Part shown: positions 42,253-51,182 of the stretch, one piece after another
Position numbering within the stretch: the stretch's first letter is position 1
Layout of the letters: each line of letters starts with the position of its first letter
Origin: Amycolatopsis sp. MtRt-6
GTDB taxonomy: Bacteria > Actinomycetota > Actinomycetes > Mycobacteriales > Pseudonocardiaceae
Reading direction: 5' to 3'
DNA length: 64,000 nt
Assembly (NCBI RefSeq): GCF_017308975.1
Contig: NZ_JADWPD010000042.1
Coordinates: forward strand, 1-64,000
The notes under the pieces: model-generated
The model's input: only the letters and a program-made list of their open reading frames with translations
Databases searched by the model: none
Told to the model about the DNA's origin: nothing
Position numbers and translations under genes: made by a program

Positions 42253-42831
42253 ATGATCCGGGTTCAGGTCGTCGACGACCACGCGCTGGTGCGCGAGGGG
42301 ATCGCGCTGATCCTGGGCGCGCAGCCGGACCTCGAGGTGGTCGCGCAGTACTCGAGCGGGCCGGAACTGCTCGCCTCGCCCGTCGAGGCCGACGTGGTCC
42401 TGCTCGACCTCTACCTGCCGGGGCTGGACGGCCTCGAAGTCCTGCGCCGGCTCGGCCCGGCGGCGCCCCGGGTCCTGATGCTGACGACGGTCGGCCGTCC
42501 CCGCGAAATCCGCGAAGCCCTCGGCGCGGGCGCGGCCGGGTTCGTGCTGAAGGACTCCTCGGGCGACGAGCTCGCGGCCGCGGTCCGCGCCGCGCACCAG
42601 GGCGTGACGGCACTGAGCCCGGCGGTGGCGTCGGCGCTGAGCGGCGGCGGGGCGCTGACGCCGCGCGAGCGGGACGTGCTGGAGCTGCTGGGCGAGGGAC
42701 TGTCCAATCGCGACATAGCCACCCGGTTGCGGCTGGCGGAGCGGACGGTGAAGGTGCACGTCGGCAACGTCCTGGCCAAGCTGGGCGTGACGAGCCGGAC
42801 CCAGGCGGCGCTCGTGGCCCGGGACCGCTGA
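42253..42831 (+). CDS. LuxR/NarL-type response regulator
   Basis: 192 residues (an in-frame GTG at 42244 would add three). Receiver domain: VQVVDDHALVREGIALIL, phospho-Asp in VVLLDLYLPGLDG, LTTVG and VLKDSSGDEL. LuxR HTH: LTPRERDVLELLGEGLSNRD, LAERTVKVHVGNVLAKLGV. The start has no Shine-Dalgarno sequence. The divergent kinase begins only 23 bases away, leaving little promoter room. Confidence 0.93.
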   Translation: MIRVQVVDDHALVREGIALILGAQPDLEVVAQYSSGPELLASPVEADVVLLDLYLPGLDGLEVLRRLGPAAPRVLMLTTVGRPREIREALGAGAAGFVLKDSSGDELAAAVRAAHQGVTALSPAVASALSGGGALTPRERDVLELLGEGLSNRDIATRLRLAERTVKVHVGNVLAKLGVTSRTQAALVARDR

Positions 42832-43734
42832 GTGGACTGGCTGCCGTCCTGGTGCGCGACCCATCTGGGTGCCGCGCCGGCCGCGGTGCTGTTCGAGCGG
42901 CGGTCGCTGTCGGAGGTCGCCGGCCTGCGGCTGGCCGACGGCCGGGAGGTCGTGGTCAAGGCCCGCGAGGACGACGGCCGGGCGGCGGCGTGCGTCGCCG
43001 CGCAGACCGGGTTGGCGGAGCGCGGGTTCCCGTGTCCGCGGCCGCTGACACCGGCGATCGCCGCCGGCGGGCTGGCGGTGCACGCGGAGGAGTTCCGGCC
43101 CGGCGGTGTCCTGCTGCCGGGCGACAGCCCGGACGTCGCCGTGCGCTACGCGGCGGTGTTCGCCCGGCTGATGGCCGAGCTGACCGGCGTGGTGGTCCCC
43201 CCGCCGCTGCCGAACCCGCGGTGGGCGCGGTGGGACCACACTGACCCGGGGTTGTGGCCGGCTCTCGGTTTCCTGGACTCGCGGGACCAGCGCGCGGTGC
43301 CCGCGGTGGTGACCGAGACGGCGGTCCGGGCGCGCAAGCGTTTGCTGGCCGCGGACCTGCCCGGCGTCCTGGGGCACGCCGACTTCGAAGCGCAGAACCT
43401 CCGCTGGCGCGACGGCGAGATCTGGTCGGTGGACGACTGGGACAGCCTGGCGTGGCAACCGGAAGCCGCGTTGGCGGGTGCGGCGTCCGGGGCGTTCGCC
43501 AGTGCGGCACCGCCGACGTTGGCACCGGTCTCGAGTTCGGCCGCGTTCCTGGCGGCTTACCAGGAGCTCCGGGGACGCCGGTTCACTCCCGAAGAGCTGG
43601 AGATCGCGTGGGCGGCGAGCCTGTGGCCGGCCCTGCACAACGCCCGCTGGGAAGCGCTGCACGGCGACCGCCCGGTGTGCGGCGACGCGGTCCGCCACCA
43701 GGCCGCCGAACGGCTCCGCCGGGCGGGCGCTTGA
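42832..43734 (+). CDS. Aminoglycoside-phosphotransferase-fold kinase
   Basis: 300 residues; the GTG follows the response-regulator stop with no gap. VVVKAREDDGRAA supplies the ATP-anchoring Lys, LGHADFEAQNLRW the Brenner motif Asp and Asn, and WSVDDWDSLAW the metal Asp. APH-fold proteins phosphorylate small molecules including antibiotics and sugars. The location suggests expression with the two-component system. The substrate is unknown and no resistance role can be claimed. Confidence 0.82.
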   Translation: MDWLPSWCATHLGAAPAAVLFERRSLSEVAGLRLADGREVVVKAREDDGRAAACVAAQTGLAERGFPCPRPLTPAIAAGGLAVHAEEFRPGGVLLPGDSPDVAVRYAAVFARLMAELTGVVVPPPLPNPRWARWDHTDPGLWPALGFLDSRDQRAVPAVVTETAVRARKRLLAADLPGVLGHADFEAQNLRWRDGEIWSVDDWDSLAWQPEAALAGAASGAFASAAPPTLAPVSSSAAFLAAYQELRGRRFTPEELEIAWAASLWPALHNARWEALHGDRPVCGDAVRHQAAERLRRAGA

Positions 43735-43777
43735 ACTTGTACGGCCCGTGTACGCCACCGGGTTACCGTCGCCCGCC

Positions 43778-45049
43778 ATGTCGAACCAGTGGAAACTGCT
43801 CTCGCTCGGCGTGTTCGCCGCGCTCGCCGCCACCACGGTCACCGCCACCGGCGCCGCCGCCGCGCCGAACACCTACTACGTCGACCAGGCCCTCGGCAAC
43901 GACAGCGCGGCCGGGACGCAGGCCGCCCCGTGGAAGTCCCTCGCCAAGGTGGCCGCGACGGAACTCAAGCCCGGTGACTCCGTGCTGCTGCGGCGCGGGC
44001 GGACCTGGACCGGTGGCCTCGCCGTCTCCGGCAAGGGCTCGGCCGCCGCGCCGGTGACCATCGGCGCCTACGGTACCGGCGCCCGCCCGATCGTCCAGGG
44101 CAACGACGAAGCCTGCGTCAACCTCCCGGGCGACTACATCACCGTGCGGGACCTGCAGGTCGGCGTCGCGGCCGACGCCGGGCGCTGCTCGTGGGCCGGC
44201 GTCGAGGTCGGCGGGGACCACAACAAGGTGCTCTCGAACCACATCACCGGGGCCGGCGCGGGCGTCTACATCGCGCCGAGCGCCGACGGTACCGAGGTCA
44301 CCCAGAACGACCTCGTCGACAACAACCACATGACCGTCGTGACGCCGGGCGGCAACGACGACTCCGGCGCGTTCGCGATCCTGGTGCAGGGCAACGGGTC
44401 CGACATCGGCTGGAACCGGATCAGCGGCTCCATCGCGGTGAGCGACGACTTCGGTGGCCTCGACGGCGCCGCGGTCGAGGTCTTCTACGGCTCGGACAAC
44501 GTCATCCACCACAACATTTCCGAGGACAACGAGTCCTTCACCGAGCTCGGCACCGACGCGAAGGACCCGGACGGCGTGTCCCGCAACAACGTCTACGAGT
44601 ACAACGCCGTCTTCGGCGCCAAGACGCGCGGCGGCATCGTGACGCGCGGCGCCCAGGACGGCAACGGCCCGGTGACCGGCACGGTCTTCCGCAACAACTC
44701 CGTCCGGCTGAGCCACGCCGAATCCGAGGGGTTCGTCTGCTACGGCGGCTGCACCAACCAGACGCTCAAGCTCACCCAGAACGTCATCCAGGCCGCGCTG
44801 AAGGCCGGGTACGCCGACACCGGCTGGACCGCAACCGACCACAACGTCTTCTTCGGTGGCCGGCGGCAGTTCACCCCCGGCACCACGGACAAGGTCGCCG
44901 ACCCGAAGTTCACGTCCGCGACGAACCTCGTCCTCAAGGCCGGCAGCCCGGCGATCGGCCTCGGCGTCACGAAGTACGCGGACATCGACGTCGACGGCAC
45001 CGCGGTCGGCACCCGGATCGACGCCGGCGCCTACCAGTTCACCCCGTGA
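43778..45049 (+). CDS. Secreted right-handed beta-helix protein (pectate lyase-like fold)
   Basis: 423 residues, signal peptide cleaved near GAAAAPNTYY. Starts with YYVDQALGNDSAAGTQAAPW, the entry motif of parallel beta-helix polysaccharide enzymes, followed by repeating N-x-V/I coils (SNHITGAGAGVYIA, NVIHHNISEDN, NNVYEYNAVF). The DAGAYQF ending is typical of this group. It probably binds or cleaves an extracellular polysaccharide. No catalytic residues can be assigned. The 3' end overlaps the convergent TetR gene by 11 bases. Confidence 0.82.
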   Translation: MSNQWKLLSLGVFAALAATTVTATGAAAAPNTYYVDQALGNDSAAGTQAAPWKSLAKVAATELKPGDSVLLRRGRTWTGGLAVSGKGSAAAPVTIGAYGTGARPIVQGNDEACVNLPGDYITVRDLQVGVAADAGRCSWAGVEVGGDHNKVLSNHITGAGAGVYIAPSADGTEVTQNDLVDNNHMTVVTPGGNDDSGAFAILVQGNGSDIGWNRISGSIAVSDDFGGLDGAAVEVFYGSDNVIHHNISEDNESFTELGTDAKDPDGVSRNNVYEYNAVFGAKTRGGIVTRGAQDGNGPVTGTVFRNNSVRLSHAESEGFVCYGGCTNQTLKLTQNVIQAALKAGYADTGWTATDHNVFFGGRRQFTPGTTDKVADPKFTSATNLVLKAGSPAIGLGVTKYADIDVDGTAVGTRIDAGAYQFTP

Positions 45050-45656
45050 CGTACCGGGTCAGCATCGCGACCATCTCGTCTTCGAGCCGCCGGGCGTCGA
45101 TCGGGTCGGGCTCGGCCAGCAGGTCGTGGACGGCCAGCTCGACCGTCGCGATGACCAGGCGGGCCGCCGTGGCGGTGTCGGCGACGCGGACTTCGGGGTG
45201 GCCGTCCAGGAGGTCGCGGGTGTGGCCCACCATCGTCCGCTTCACCCGGCCGACCCGTTCGAGCAGCTCGTCCGACCGCGGGGCCTGCTCCAGCAGCATG
45301 CGCAGCAGGTGCGGGTCGTCGAGGTGGGCCTCGAGGGCGAGCCGGACGAAGACGCGGAAGATCTCCTCGATCGAGTCCGGCAGCGGGCCGGCCAGGACCT
45401 TCGTCGCGGCCGCCGTGCCGCCGTCGAGGTGGCGGGTCAGCAGCTCGGCGAGGATCGCGTCCTTGTTCGGGAAGTACTGGTACAGCGAGCCGATCGAGAT
45501 CCCGGCGCGCTCGGCGATGCGGTTGGTGGTGCCGGCCGCGTAGCCGTGCTCGGCGAAAACGTGAGCAGCCGCGGTCAGGATCCGCTGCCGGGTCAGCTCG
45601 GCACGCACCTGGCGCGGCTGTTTACGTGGCTGGATGCGGCGCTGGTCCGACGGCAC
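45039..45656 (-). CDS. TetR-family regulator
   Basis: 205 residues. HTH: RILTAAAHVFAEHGYAAGTT, AERAGISIGSLYQYFPNKDA. The C-terminal helical ligand domain includes HLLRMLLEQAPRSDELLERV. Divergent from a PPOX flavoprotein/ferredoxin reductase pair with an inverted repeat at that promoter, so it probably represses these redox genes. Confidence 0.9.
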   Translation of the reverse strand: MPSDQRRIQPRKQPRQVRAELTRQRILTAAAHVFAEHGYAAGTTNRIAERAGISIGSLYQYFPNKDAILAELLTRHLDGGTAAATKVLAGPLPDSIEEIFRVFVRLALEAHLDDPHLLRMLLEQAPRSDELLERVGRVKRTMVGHTRDLLDGHPEVRVADTATAARLVIATVELAVHDLLAEPDPIDARRLEDEMVAMLTRYVTG

Positions 45657-45688
45657 GGAACCCTCCGGGAAAGCGAGTAGTCAAGAAC

Positions 45689-45713
45689 TGAGTATTTGCT
45701 CATAATTGTGGCA
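45689..45713 (+). promoter_or_regulatory. Leaderless promoter with TetR-type half-sites for the PPOX gene
   Basis: TGAGTATTTGCTCA (45689-45702) carries TGAG/CTCA arms and abuts CATAAT (45701-45706), a -10 element six bases before the ATG at 45713. Transcription would start at or next to the start codon. No Shine-Dalgarno sequence is present. Confidence 0.55.
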
Positions 45714-46333
45714 TGACCAGCACAAACACGCTGCGCCGCGTCTCCGCGGCCGAGGTGGCGACCCGGCTGGGCGAGCCCGAGGCGATGATCAAGGCCAAGA
45801 TCGGCGACCGCGTCGACATCCACGCCCGCCGCTTCATCGCGCACTCGCCGTTCCTCACGCTGGCGACCGCGGACGCCGCGGGCCGCGCCGACTGCTCGCC
45901 GCGCGGCGACTACCCCGGCTTCGTCAAGGTGCTCGACGAGCGCACCCTGGCCCTGCCCGACCGGCCCGGCAACAAGATCGCCGACTCCTTCCGCAACATC
46001 GCCGAGAACGACGGCGTCGGCCTCCTGTTCTTCGTCCCCGGCATGCGGGAGACGTTGCGGGTCAACGGAAGCGCGTACGTCACCGACGACCCGGACGTGC
46101 TCGCCCGGATGCGCGCCGAGGCGAAGGCGCCGGTGCTGGCGATCGTCGTCGACGTCGCCGAGGTGTACTTCCACTGCGGCCGCGCGCTGATCCGGTCGCG
46201 CCTGTGGGACCCGGCGAGCCGGGCGCTGGCCGCGGAACTGCCGTCGGCGGGCGAGATAGCCGCCGAGAAGATGAACCTCGACGCAGGCCTGCTCGACCGG
46301 CTCCTCGAAGACGGCTACCGGAAGCTGTACTGA
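45713..46333 (+). CDS. PPOX-type FMN-binding flavoprotein
   Basis: 206 residues of the split-barrel pyridoxamine-oxidase-like fold, MSMEG_1061-type: FIAHSPFLTLATADAAGRAD, SPRGDYPGFVKVLDERTLAL and DRPGNKIADSFRNIAEN, which line the FMN pocket. Reduces or oxidises an unknown small molecule. Followed after one base by a ferredoxin-domain reductase that may supply electrons. TetR-controlled by position. Confidence 0.87.
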   Translation: MTSTNTLRRVSAAEVATRLGEPEAMIKAKIGDRVDIHARRFIAHSPFLTLATADAAGRADCSPRGDYPGFVKVLDERTLALPDRPGNKIADSFRNIAENDGVGLLFFVPGMRETLRVNGSAYVTDDPDVLARMRAEAKAPVLAIVVDVAEVYFHCGRALIRSRLWDPASRALAAELPSAGEIAAEKMNLDAGLLDRLLEDGYRKLY

Positions 46334-46334
46334 C

Positions 46335-47201
46335 ATGCAGAAGACGATCCTGGAGCGCCTCGAGCACGTCACCGACGATGTCGTCCTGCTCGTGCTGCGC
46401 GGCGACGAAGGCCCGCTGGCCCCGTGGGAGCCGGGCGCGCACATCGACCTGGAGCTGCCCAACTGGCTGACACGGCAGTATTCGCTGTGCGGCGACCCCG
46501 GCGATCTCTCGGAGTACCGCGTCGCCGTCCGCCACGACCCGCTGAGCCGCGGGGGCTCGGAGTACGTCCACCTGTTCCTGCAACCGGGCCGCACGCTGCC
46601 GGTTTCGCTGCCCCGCAACCACTTCCCGCTGATGCCCGCCGGCGAGTACCTGTTCGTGGCGGGCGGGATCGGGATCACGCCGATCATGCCGATGCTGCGT
46701 GCCGCCGTCGCGGCCGGTGCCGCGGTGACGCTGGCGTACGCGGGCCGGCCGTTCGCCGCGGAGCTGTCGGCCCGGTACGGGGAACGCGTGCGGCTCGGCC
46801 GTCCGGACCTCGCGGCGCTGGCGCGCGAGTTCCCGGCCGCGGACGTCTACTGCTGCGGCCCGGCGGCCATGGTCGACGCGGCCGAAGCGGTGTTCCCCGC
46901 GGTGCACACCGAACGCTTCGAGCCGACCCGGCGGACGTTCGGGCCGGATACCGCGTTCTCGGTGGTGTGCGCCCGGTCCGGCGACGTGGTCGAGGTCCCG
47001 GCGGACGAGTCGCTGCTGGACGCGCTGAACCACGCCGGGAAGCCGGTGCCGTCGGCGTGCCGGGAGGGGGTGTGCGGCAGCTGCGAAGTCGCGGTCGTCG
47101 AGGGCGAACCCGAGCACCGCGACGACATCGGCGCCGCTGCCGGCCGGACGTACCCGTGCGTGTCCCGCGCCCGCTCGCCGCGGCTCGTGCTGGACCTCTG
47201 A
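46335..47201 (+). CDS. PDR/VanB-type oxidoreductase (FMN/NAD reductase with 2Fe-2S ferredoxin)
   Basis: 288 residues. FNR-like flavin domain with WLTRQYSLCGDP; NAD domain with LFVAGGIGITPIMPMLR and YCCGPAAMVDAAE; C-terminal plant-type ferredoxin with SACREGVCGSCEVAV and YPCVSRA for the four Cys. Such proteins pass electrons from NAD(P)H to an oxygenase. None is adjacent; the PPOX flavoprotein one base upstream is the apparent partner. Confidence 0.9.
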   Translation: MQKTILERLEHVTDDVVLLVLRGDEGPLAPWEPGAHIDLELPNWLTRQYSLCGDPGDLSEYRVAVRHDPLSRGGSEYVHLFLQPGRTLPVSLPRNHFPLMPAGEYLFVAGGIGITPIMPMLRAAVAAGAAVTLAYAGRPFAAELSARYGERVRLGRPDLAALAREFPAADVYCCGPAAMVDAAEAVFPAVHTERFEPTRRTFGPDTAFSVVCARSGDVVEVPADESLLDALNHAGKPVPSACREGVCGSCEVAVVEGEPEHRDDIGAAAGRTYPCVSRARSPRLVLDL

Positions 47202-47205
47202 GCGG

Positions 47206-47748
47206 TCAGCGCCGGAACTCGATCTTCGCCAGCCGGTCCGGGTAGAGGCTGTAGCGGCCGATGTCGGTCTGGGCGAAGAAGTCGCAGCCCGACGTGATCG
47301 TGCCCGACACGTCCTTTCCGGTGGTCAGGTGCACCTTGACGGTGGCTTTGCCGCCGGCGGAGAGCGCTGGGTCGGACCGCAGGACCTCGAGCCCGGACAT
47401 CTTCTCGAAGGCGACGTCCAGGCTGTCGTTCAGGTTGATCCCCATTCCGGCGCCGATGCAGAAGCGGACCGTCGAGGCGGGGGCCTCGACGGGATCGCCC
47501 TCCTTCGGGGTGATCACCGCGGTGGCCTCGTTCCACGGCTTCCCGCCCTGGCCTGCCGTGTCGGCGGCCGTCGAGGAGGCCACCGCCGAGGTCGGACTCC
47601 CGCTGGAAGCCGCGGGCGGCGGTTTGTCGGCGCCGCCGAGGACCCCGACCTGGAACAGGATGGCCAGCAACCCGCCGACCGCCGTGATCACGCCCGCCAC
47701 GGCGGTCAGCACACCCGGCGCCGTTTTCCAGAAGCTTCCCTCGGCCAT
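47206..47748 (-). CDS. Single-span membrane protein of unknown function
   Basis: 180 residues. One membrane segment (GVLTAVAGVITAVGGLLAIL, residues about 12-32), a Ser/Thr/Ala-rich linker and a C-terminal domain of about 90 residues with two Cys (FCIGAGMGI, SGCDFF) that may pair outside the membrane. No family was recognised. It is convergent with the reductase gene, with repeat B upstream of it. Confidence 0.7.
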   Translation of the reverse strand: MAEGSFWKTAPGVLTAVAGVITAVGGLLAILFQVGVLGGADKPPPAASSGSPTSAVASSTAADTAGQGGKPWNEATAVITPKEGDPVEAPASTVRFCIGAGMGINLNDSLDVAFEKMSGLEVLRSDPALSAGGKATVKVHLTTGKDVSGTITSGCDFFAQTDIGRYSLYPDRLAKIEFRR

Positions 47749-47846
47749 CCCGACCCCCGATGAGCCGTGTCCGTATCCGTCCTCTCACGAGTCGTGACGA
47801 TCACCCTGCGTGTTACAGCCGAACGGCGGAACCACCCGTGCTTGAA

Positions 47847-47950
47847 GGGGCATCACACGTGTCTGGAGAGGCATCACTCGTGATTGGCGGGGCATCGGAC
47901 GCGATGCCCCGCCAATCACAGGTGATGCCCGCTCAATCACGGGTGATGCC
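47847..47950. repeat. Dispersed repeat B array with a 28-bp hairpin
   Basis: Units with core GGCATCAC, two forward (47849, 47870) and two reversed (47916-47929, 47937-47950). The centre is an inverted repeat with 28-base arms (47870-47897, 47902-47929) differing at two positions, loop GACG. It follows the stop of the cyclophilin gene on the minus strand and is likely its terminator. The core at 47937-47950 is identical, reversed, to 26673-26686. Confidence 0.85.
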
Positions 47951-47963
47951 TCTTGCCGCACGG

Positions 47964-48833
47964 TCAAGAAACGCGGGTGAAGGTGACGGGGACCTTGGGT
48001 GGGCCGCTGCCGTCGCCGATGCCGGGCTTGGCCGGGTCGGTTCCGGCGCGGGCGACGCGGTCCAGGACGTCGAGGCCCGGGTCGTCGATGCTGCCGAAGA
48101 CCGTGTACTCCGGCGGGATCGTGATCTCGCCGAAGACCAGGAAGAACTGGGAACCACCGGAGTCCGGGGCCTGCGTCTTCGCCATCGCGAGGACGCCGCG
48201 GCCGTACGTCAGCCCGGGGAACAGCTCGTCGCGGATCGTGTAGCCCGGGCCGCCGGTGCCGTCGCCGGTCGGGTCGCCGCACTGGAGCATCTGCAGTCCG
48301 GTGCTCACCGACAGCCGGTGGCACGACGTGCCGTCGTAGAACCCTTGCCGGGCCAGGCTCAGGAAGTTGACCACGGTGCACGGCGCCAAGGCGCGGTCCA
48401 GGGTGAGCCCGATGTCGCCCGCGGTCGTCGCCAGCCGGACGTCGACGGTCCCCTTCGACGGCGCCGGGCCGTCCGGCGGCAGCGCGACCTTCTTCGGGGC
48501 CGGCGAGGTCGGGTCCGGAGTGAACGCGCAGGTCACCGGGTCGGCCAGCGGCTTCGCCCGCTTCGGCATCGGCGCCCGGCCGCCGGGGATCGCGGCCGGC
48601 GTGCCGGACACGGTCGTCCGCGGGGACGAAGACGTCGTCGCGGTCCAGATCACGCCGCCTGCCTCACCGTCCGGCTTGCGCAGGAACCCGGGGTAGCCCC
48701 AGGCCAGGAACACCAGCGCCATCACCACGACGACCAGGACCGAGCCGGTGACCAGCGCGATCGCCGTGGTCGACGACTGCTTCGGCTGCGGCCACGGCGA
48801 ATACGGCCCCGGTCTGCCGCCCGGCTCGCTCAT
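47964..48833 (-). CDS. Membrane-anchored cyclophilin-type peptidyl-prolyl isomerase
   Basis: 289 residues; AAGGGGAGC precedes the ATG. A cytosolic Pro-rich start, one transmembrane helix (AIALVTGSVLVVVVMALVFL), a spacer, then a cyclophilin domain from about 130: VVNFLSLARQGFYDGTSCHR, RGVLAMAKT and GGSQFFLVF are the PPIase signature. The catalytic Arg is in CHRL. Acts on exported proteins at the outer membrane surface of the cell. Confidence 0.9.
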   Translation of the reverse strand: MSEPGGRPGPYSPWPQPKQSSTTAIALVTGSVLVVVVMALVFLAWGYPGFLRKPDGEAGGVIWTATTSSSPRTTVSGTPAAIPGGRAPMPKRAKPLADPVTCAFTPDPTSPAPKKVALPPDGPAPSKGTVDVRLATTAGDIGLTLDRALAPCTVVNFLSLARQGFYDGTSCHRLSVSTGLQMLQCGDPTGDGTGGPGYTIRDELFPGLTYGRGVLAMAKTQAPDSGGSQFFLVFGEITIPPEYTVFGSIDDPGLDVLDRVARAGTDPAKPGIGDGSGPPKVPVTFTRVS

Positions 48834-48891
48834 CCACGCTCCCCTTCGTCGGAGAGCACCTTACTGCGTCAGGACCGGGCGAACACGCCGA

Positions 48892-51156
48892 TCACGGCAG
48901 TCCCCACGGCGCGCTCGCCCCGCCCGGCGCGACCGGCCGGACGCCGAAGTCCGGCCGATCCCCCTTCCGGTGGACGAACGCGTCTTCGCCGCACCCGAGC
49001 TCGACCTGGACGTCGCCGTTCGCCAGCCGCCGCCAGCGCCGGGCCCGGCCTCGCGCGTCCGTCACCGCCAGCTCGCCGTCGATGCCCGGCCGCAGCACGC
49101 AGGGGGCCCCGGCCTCGCTGCGCACCTTCAGCCAGCGCGTCTTCCCGCCGGCACGGGACGCGCTGAGCAGGAACGCGCCTTCGGTGCGGAAGTCCCGCAA
49201 GGCGACGTCGCCCCAGGCCGCCGGCACCGCCGGGAACAGCCGGATCACCCCGCCCCAGCTCTGCACCAGCATGTCCTGCAGGGACTTCGCCGCCGACAGC
49301 GGCGTCTCGATGACCGGGCCGGACTCCTTGTACATCGTGTTCGGCTGGATGTACCGCCGCTGCAGCTCGCCGAGGTAGAACGCGGCCTGCTCGCCGCGCA
49401 GCATCTGCGCCGAGATCGAGGCCGCCCCGGTGAAGGTGTAGCCCTGCAACGCGCCTTCGAAGCCGACCCAGTGGTTCAGCGACGTCTCGATGATCGCCCG
49501 GTGCTCCGGCTGCTCCCACGTGACGTCGTAAAGCGGGTAGATCTGCAGCAGGTGCGAGTAGTGCCGGTGCGACTTCGCGAACGGCACGCCGGCGCCGATC
49601 ATGTAGCCGTTGACGTCGGCCGGGTAGTCCACCAGCGTCGCCAGGACGTTCCGCCAGCGAGACGCCAGCGGGTCGCCGGGCGCGTGCTGCAGCAGCGTCT
49701 TGCAGCCCCAGCGGATCAGCGAGAGGTCGTAGGTGCAGTCCGGGGCGTTGACGCCGTACTCCGGCGAGAACGTCGGCGGCAGGTGCAGCTTCCCGTCCGG
49801 CCCCGGCGCGAGGAAGTGCAGGTAGTAGTTGATCGCCTTGCGCAGCAACGGAACCAGCGTGTTCCGCAGCAGCGCGGGGTCCATCGTGTGCCGGTAGGAC
49901 AGCCACACGTTGTGCAGCGCCCAGGTCAGGTTGCCGACTTCCGGTGTCGGCGTGTCCTGCCCCGGGATCCCGACCGGGAAGCCGCTCGTGGCGTTCGAGA
50001 CGCCGTTGAGCAGCGTCATGTCCGTCGTCCGGGGAATACCGGCGGAGTCGGCCTGGTACGGGGACGCGACCTGCGAAGCCAGGTTGGCCCGGTACTTGTC
50101 CAACGCGTGGCTGACGGCGTCCAGCTCCAGGTGGTTCGAGCCGTGGATCAGCCAGTACTCGAGCTGGACGTTGAGGTTCCACCAGGTCGCCGGCCACGGC
50201 GTGTTCTCCAGCCACGGCCCGGACGTCGCCATCACCGGCGCCTCGCGCCGCGCCGCCGAGGCGACCTTGTACAGCTGGATCCAGTAGAAGCTCTGGAGCC
50301 GGGTGTCCGGAATGGACAGGAAGCTCTGCCGGTAGTAGCCGTGCCACCAGCGCCGGTGATCCTGCGTGAGCGCGGCGAACTCCCTCGTCCGGACCGTACC
50401 CAGCGCCCGCGCCACCGACGTCTTCTCCGGGTGCGACCAGGCCACGGACGTGTACAGCGTCCGCGTGCCGCCGCGTGCGACTTCCCGCCACGCCGTGACG
50501 TGCTCGCCGCCGGCCAGCAGCGGCTGGACGGCCAGCTGCGTGTCACCGCTCGCCGACAGCTGTACCGGCGGGTTCGCGGTGTACCCGGCGGGCGGCGGCT
50601 TGTTCCACACCGGGTCGGCTCGCGGGCTGACCGCGACCGCCGGGTGGAACACCCACTCGAACCCGCGTTCCCCTTCGGACGGCCGGATTTCGACGGCGAG
50701 CAACGACTGTCCGGTGTGGACGATCGCGCGCAGGCTCAGGCTTCCCGCCGCTGTCGTGATCGTGCCGGTCAGCTCGGCGTTCCACAGGTCCAGCCGCCAG
50801 TCGACCGCGGTGATCGCGCCGACCGGTTCGAGCGTGAAGTACCCGATCGGCAGCCGGGCCAGGCCGAACAGCGAGCCGAACTCCGGCCGGTGGTCCTGGA
50901 CCTGGCTGTGCTGGACGTTGAACCGGATCGCATTCCGCCCGGGCTCGGCGTAGATCCCGGAGCCGAGGAACCCGTTGCCCAGGAACGGGCCCTCGTACCA
51001 CGTCTTCGGCAGCCGCCGCCAGACCAGGTCCGCGGTGCCCAGGAACCCGGCCCAGCCGAAGTCGTCGCTGCCCGCTTCGGCGGACGCGGGGCTCAAGCCG
51101 ACGGTGGCCAGCCCGGCGAGCGCCCCGCCGAGCACGGTTCTGCGAGTGATGTCCAT
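48892..51156 (-). CDS. Tat-exported glycoside hydrolase, GH95-like (copy 1)
   Basis: 754 residues; AAGGAGG nine bases before the ATG at 51156. The Tat signal ITRRTVLGGALAGLATVGL ends near SAEA. An N-terminal beta domain (LPKTWYEGPFLGNGFLG, LPIGYFTLEP) is followed by an (alpha/alpha)6 toroid with TWWNLNVQLEYW, PDCTYDLSLIRW and SHRHYSHLLQIYPLY, and a C-terminal beta sandwich. This resembles GH95 alpha-fucosidases and relatives. A tandem paralogue lies 26 bases away. The glycan is not identifiable. Confidence 0.82.
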   Translation of the reverse strand: MDITRRTVLGGALAGLATVGLSPASAEAGSDDFGWAGFLGTADLVWRRLPKTWYEGPFLGNGFLGSGIYAEPGRNAIRFNVQHSQVQDHRPEFGSLFGLARLPIGYFTLEPVGAITAVDWRLDLWNAELTGTITTAAGSLSLRAIVHTGQSLLAVEIRPSEGERGFEWVFHPAVAVSPRADPVWNKPPPAGYTANPPVQLSASGDTQLAVQPLLAGGEHVTAWREVARGGTRTLYTSVAWSHPEKTSVARALGTVRTREFAALTQDHRRWWHGYYRQSFLSIPDTRLQSFYWIQLYKVASAARREAPVMATSGPWLENTPWPATWWNLNVQLEYWLIHGSNHLELDAVSHALDKYRANLASQVASPYQADSAGIPRTTDMTLLNGVSNATSGFPVGIPGQDTPTPEVGNLTWALHNVWLSYRHTMDPALLRNTLVPLLRKAINYYLHFLAPGPDGKLHLPPTFSPEYGVNAPDCTYDLSLIRWGCKTLLQHAPGDPLASRWRNVLATLVDYPADVNGYMIGAGVPFAKSHRHYSHLLQIYPLYDVTWEQPEHRAIIETSLNHWVGFEGALQGYTFTGAASISAQMLRGEQAAFYLGELQRRYIQPNTMYKESGPVIETPLSAAKSLQDMLVQSWGGVIRLFPAVPAAWGDVALRDFRTEGAFLLSASRAGGKTRWLKVRSEAGAPCVLRPGIDGELAVTDARGRARRWRRLANGDVQVELGCGEDAFVHRKGDRPDFGVRPVAPGGASAPWGLP

Positions 51157-51182
51157 TCCGGCCTCCTTGTCGAAAGCGGAGT

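Noticed and set aside
47847..47950. CRISPR-like or integron repeat cluster
   Set aside because: Units face each other and pair into one hairpin; spacing is irregular and there is no integrase or cas gene.
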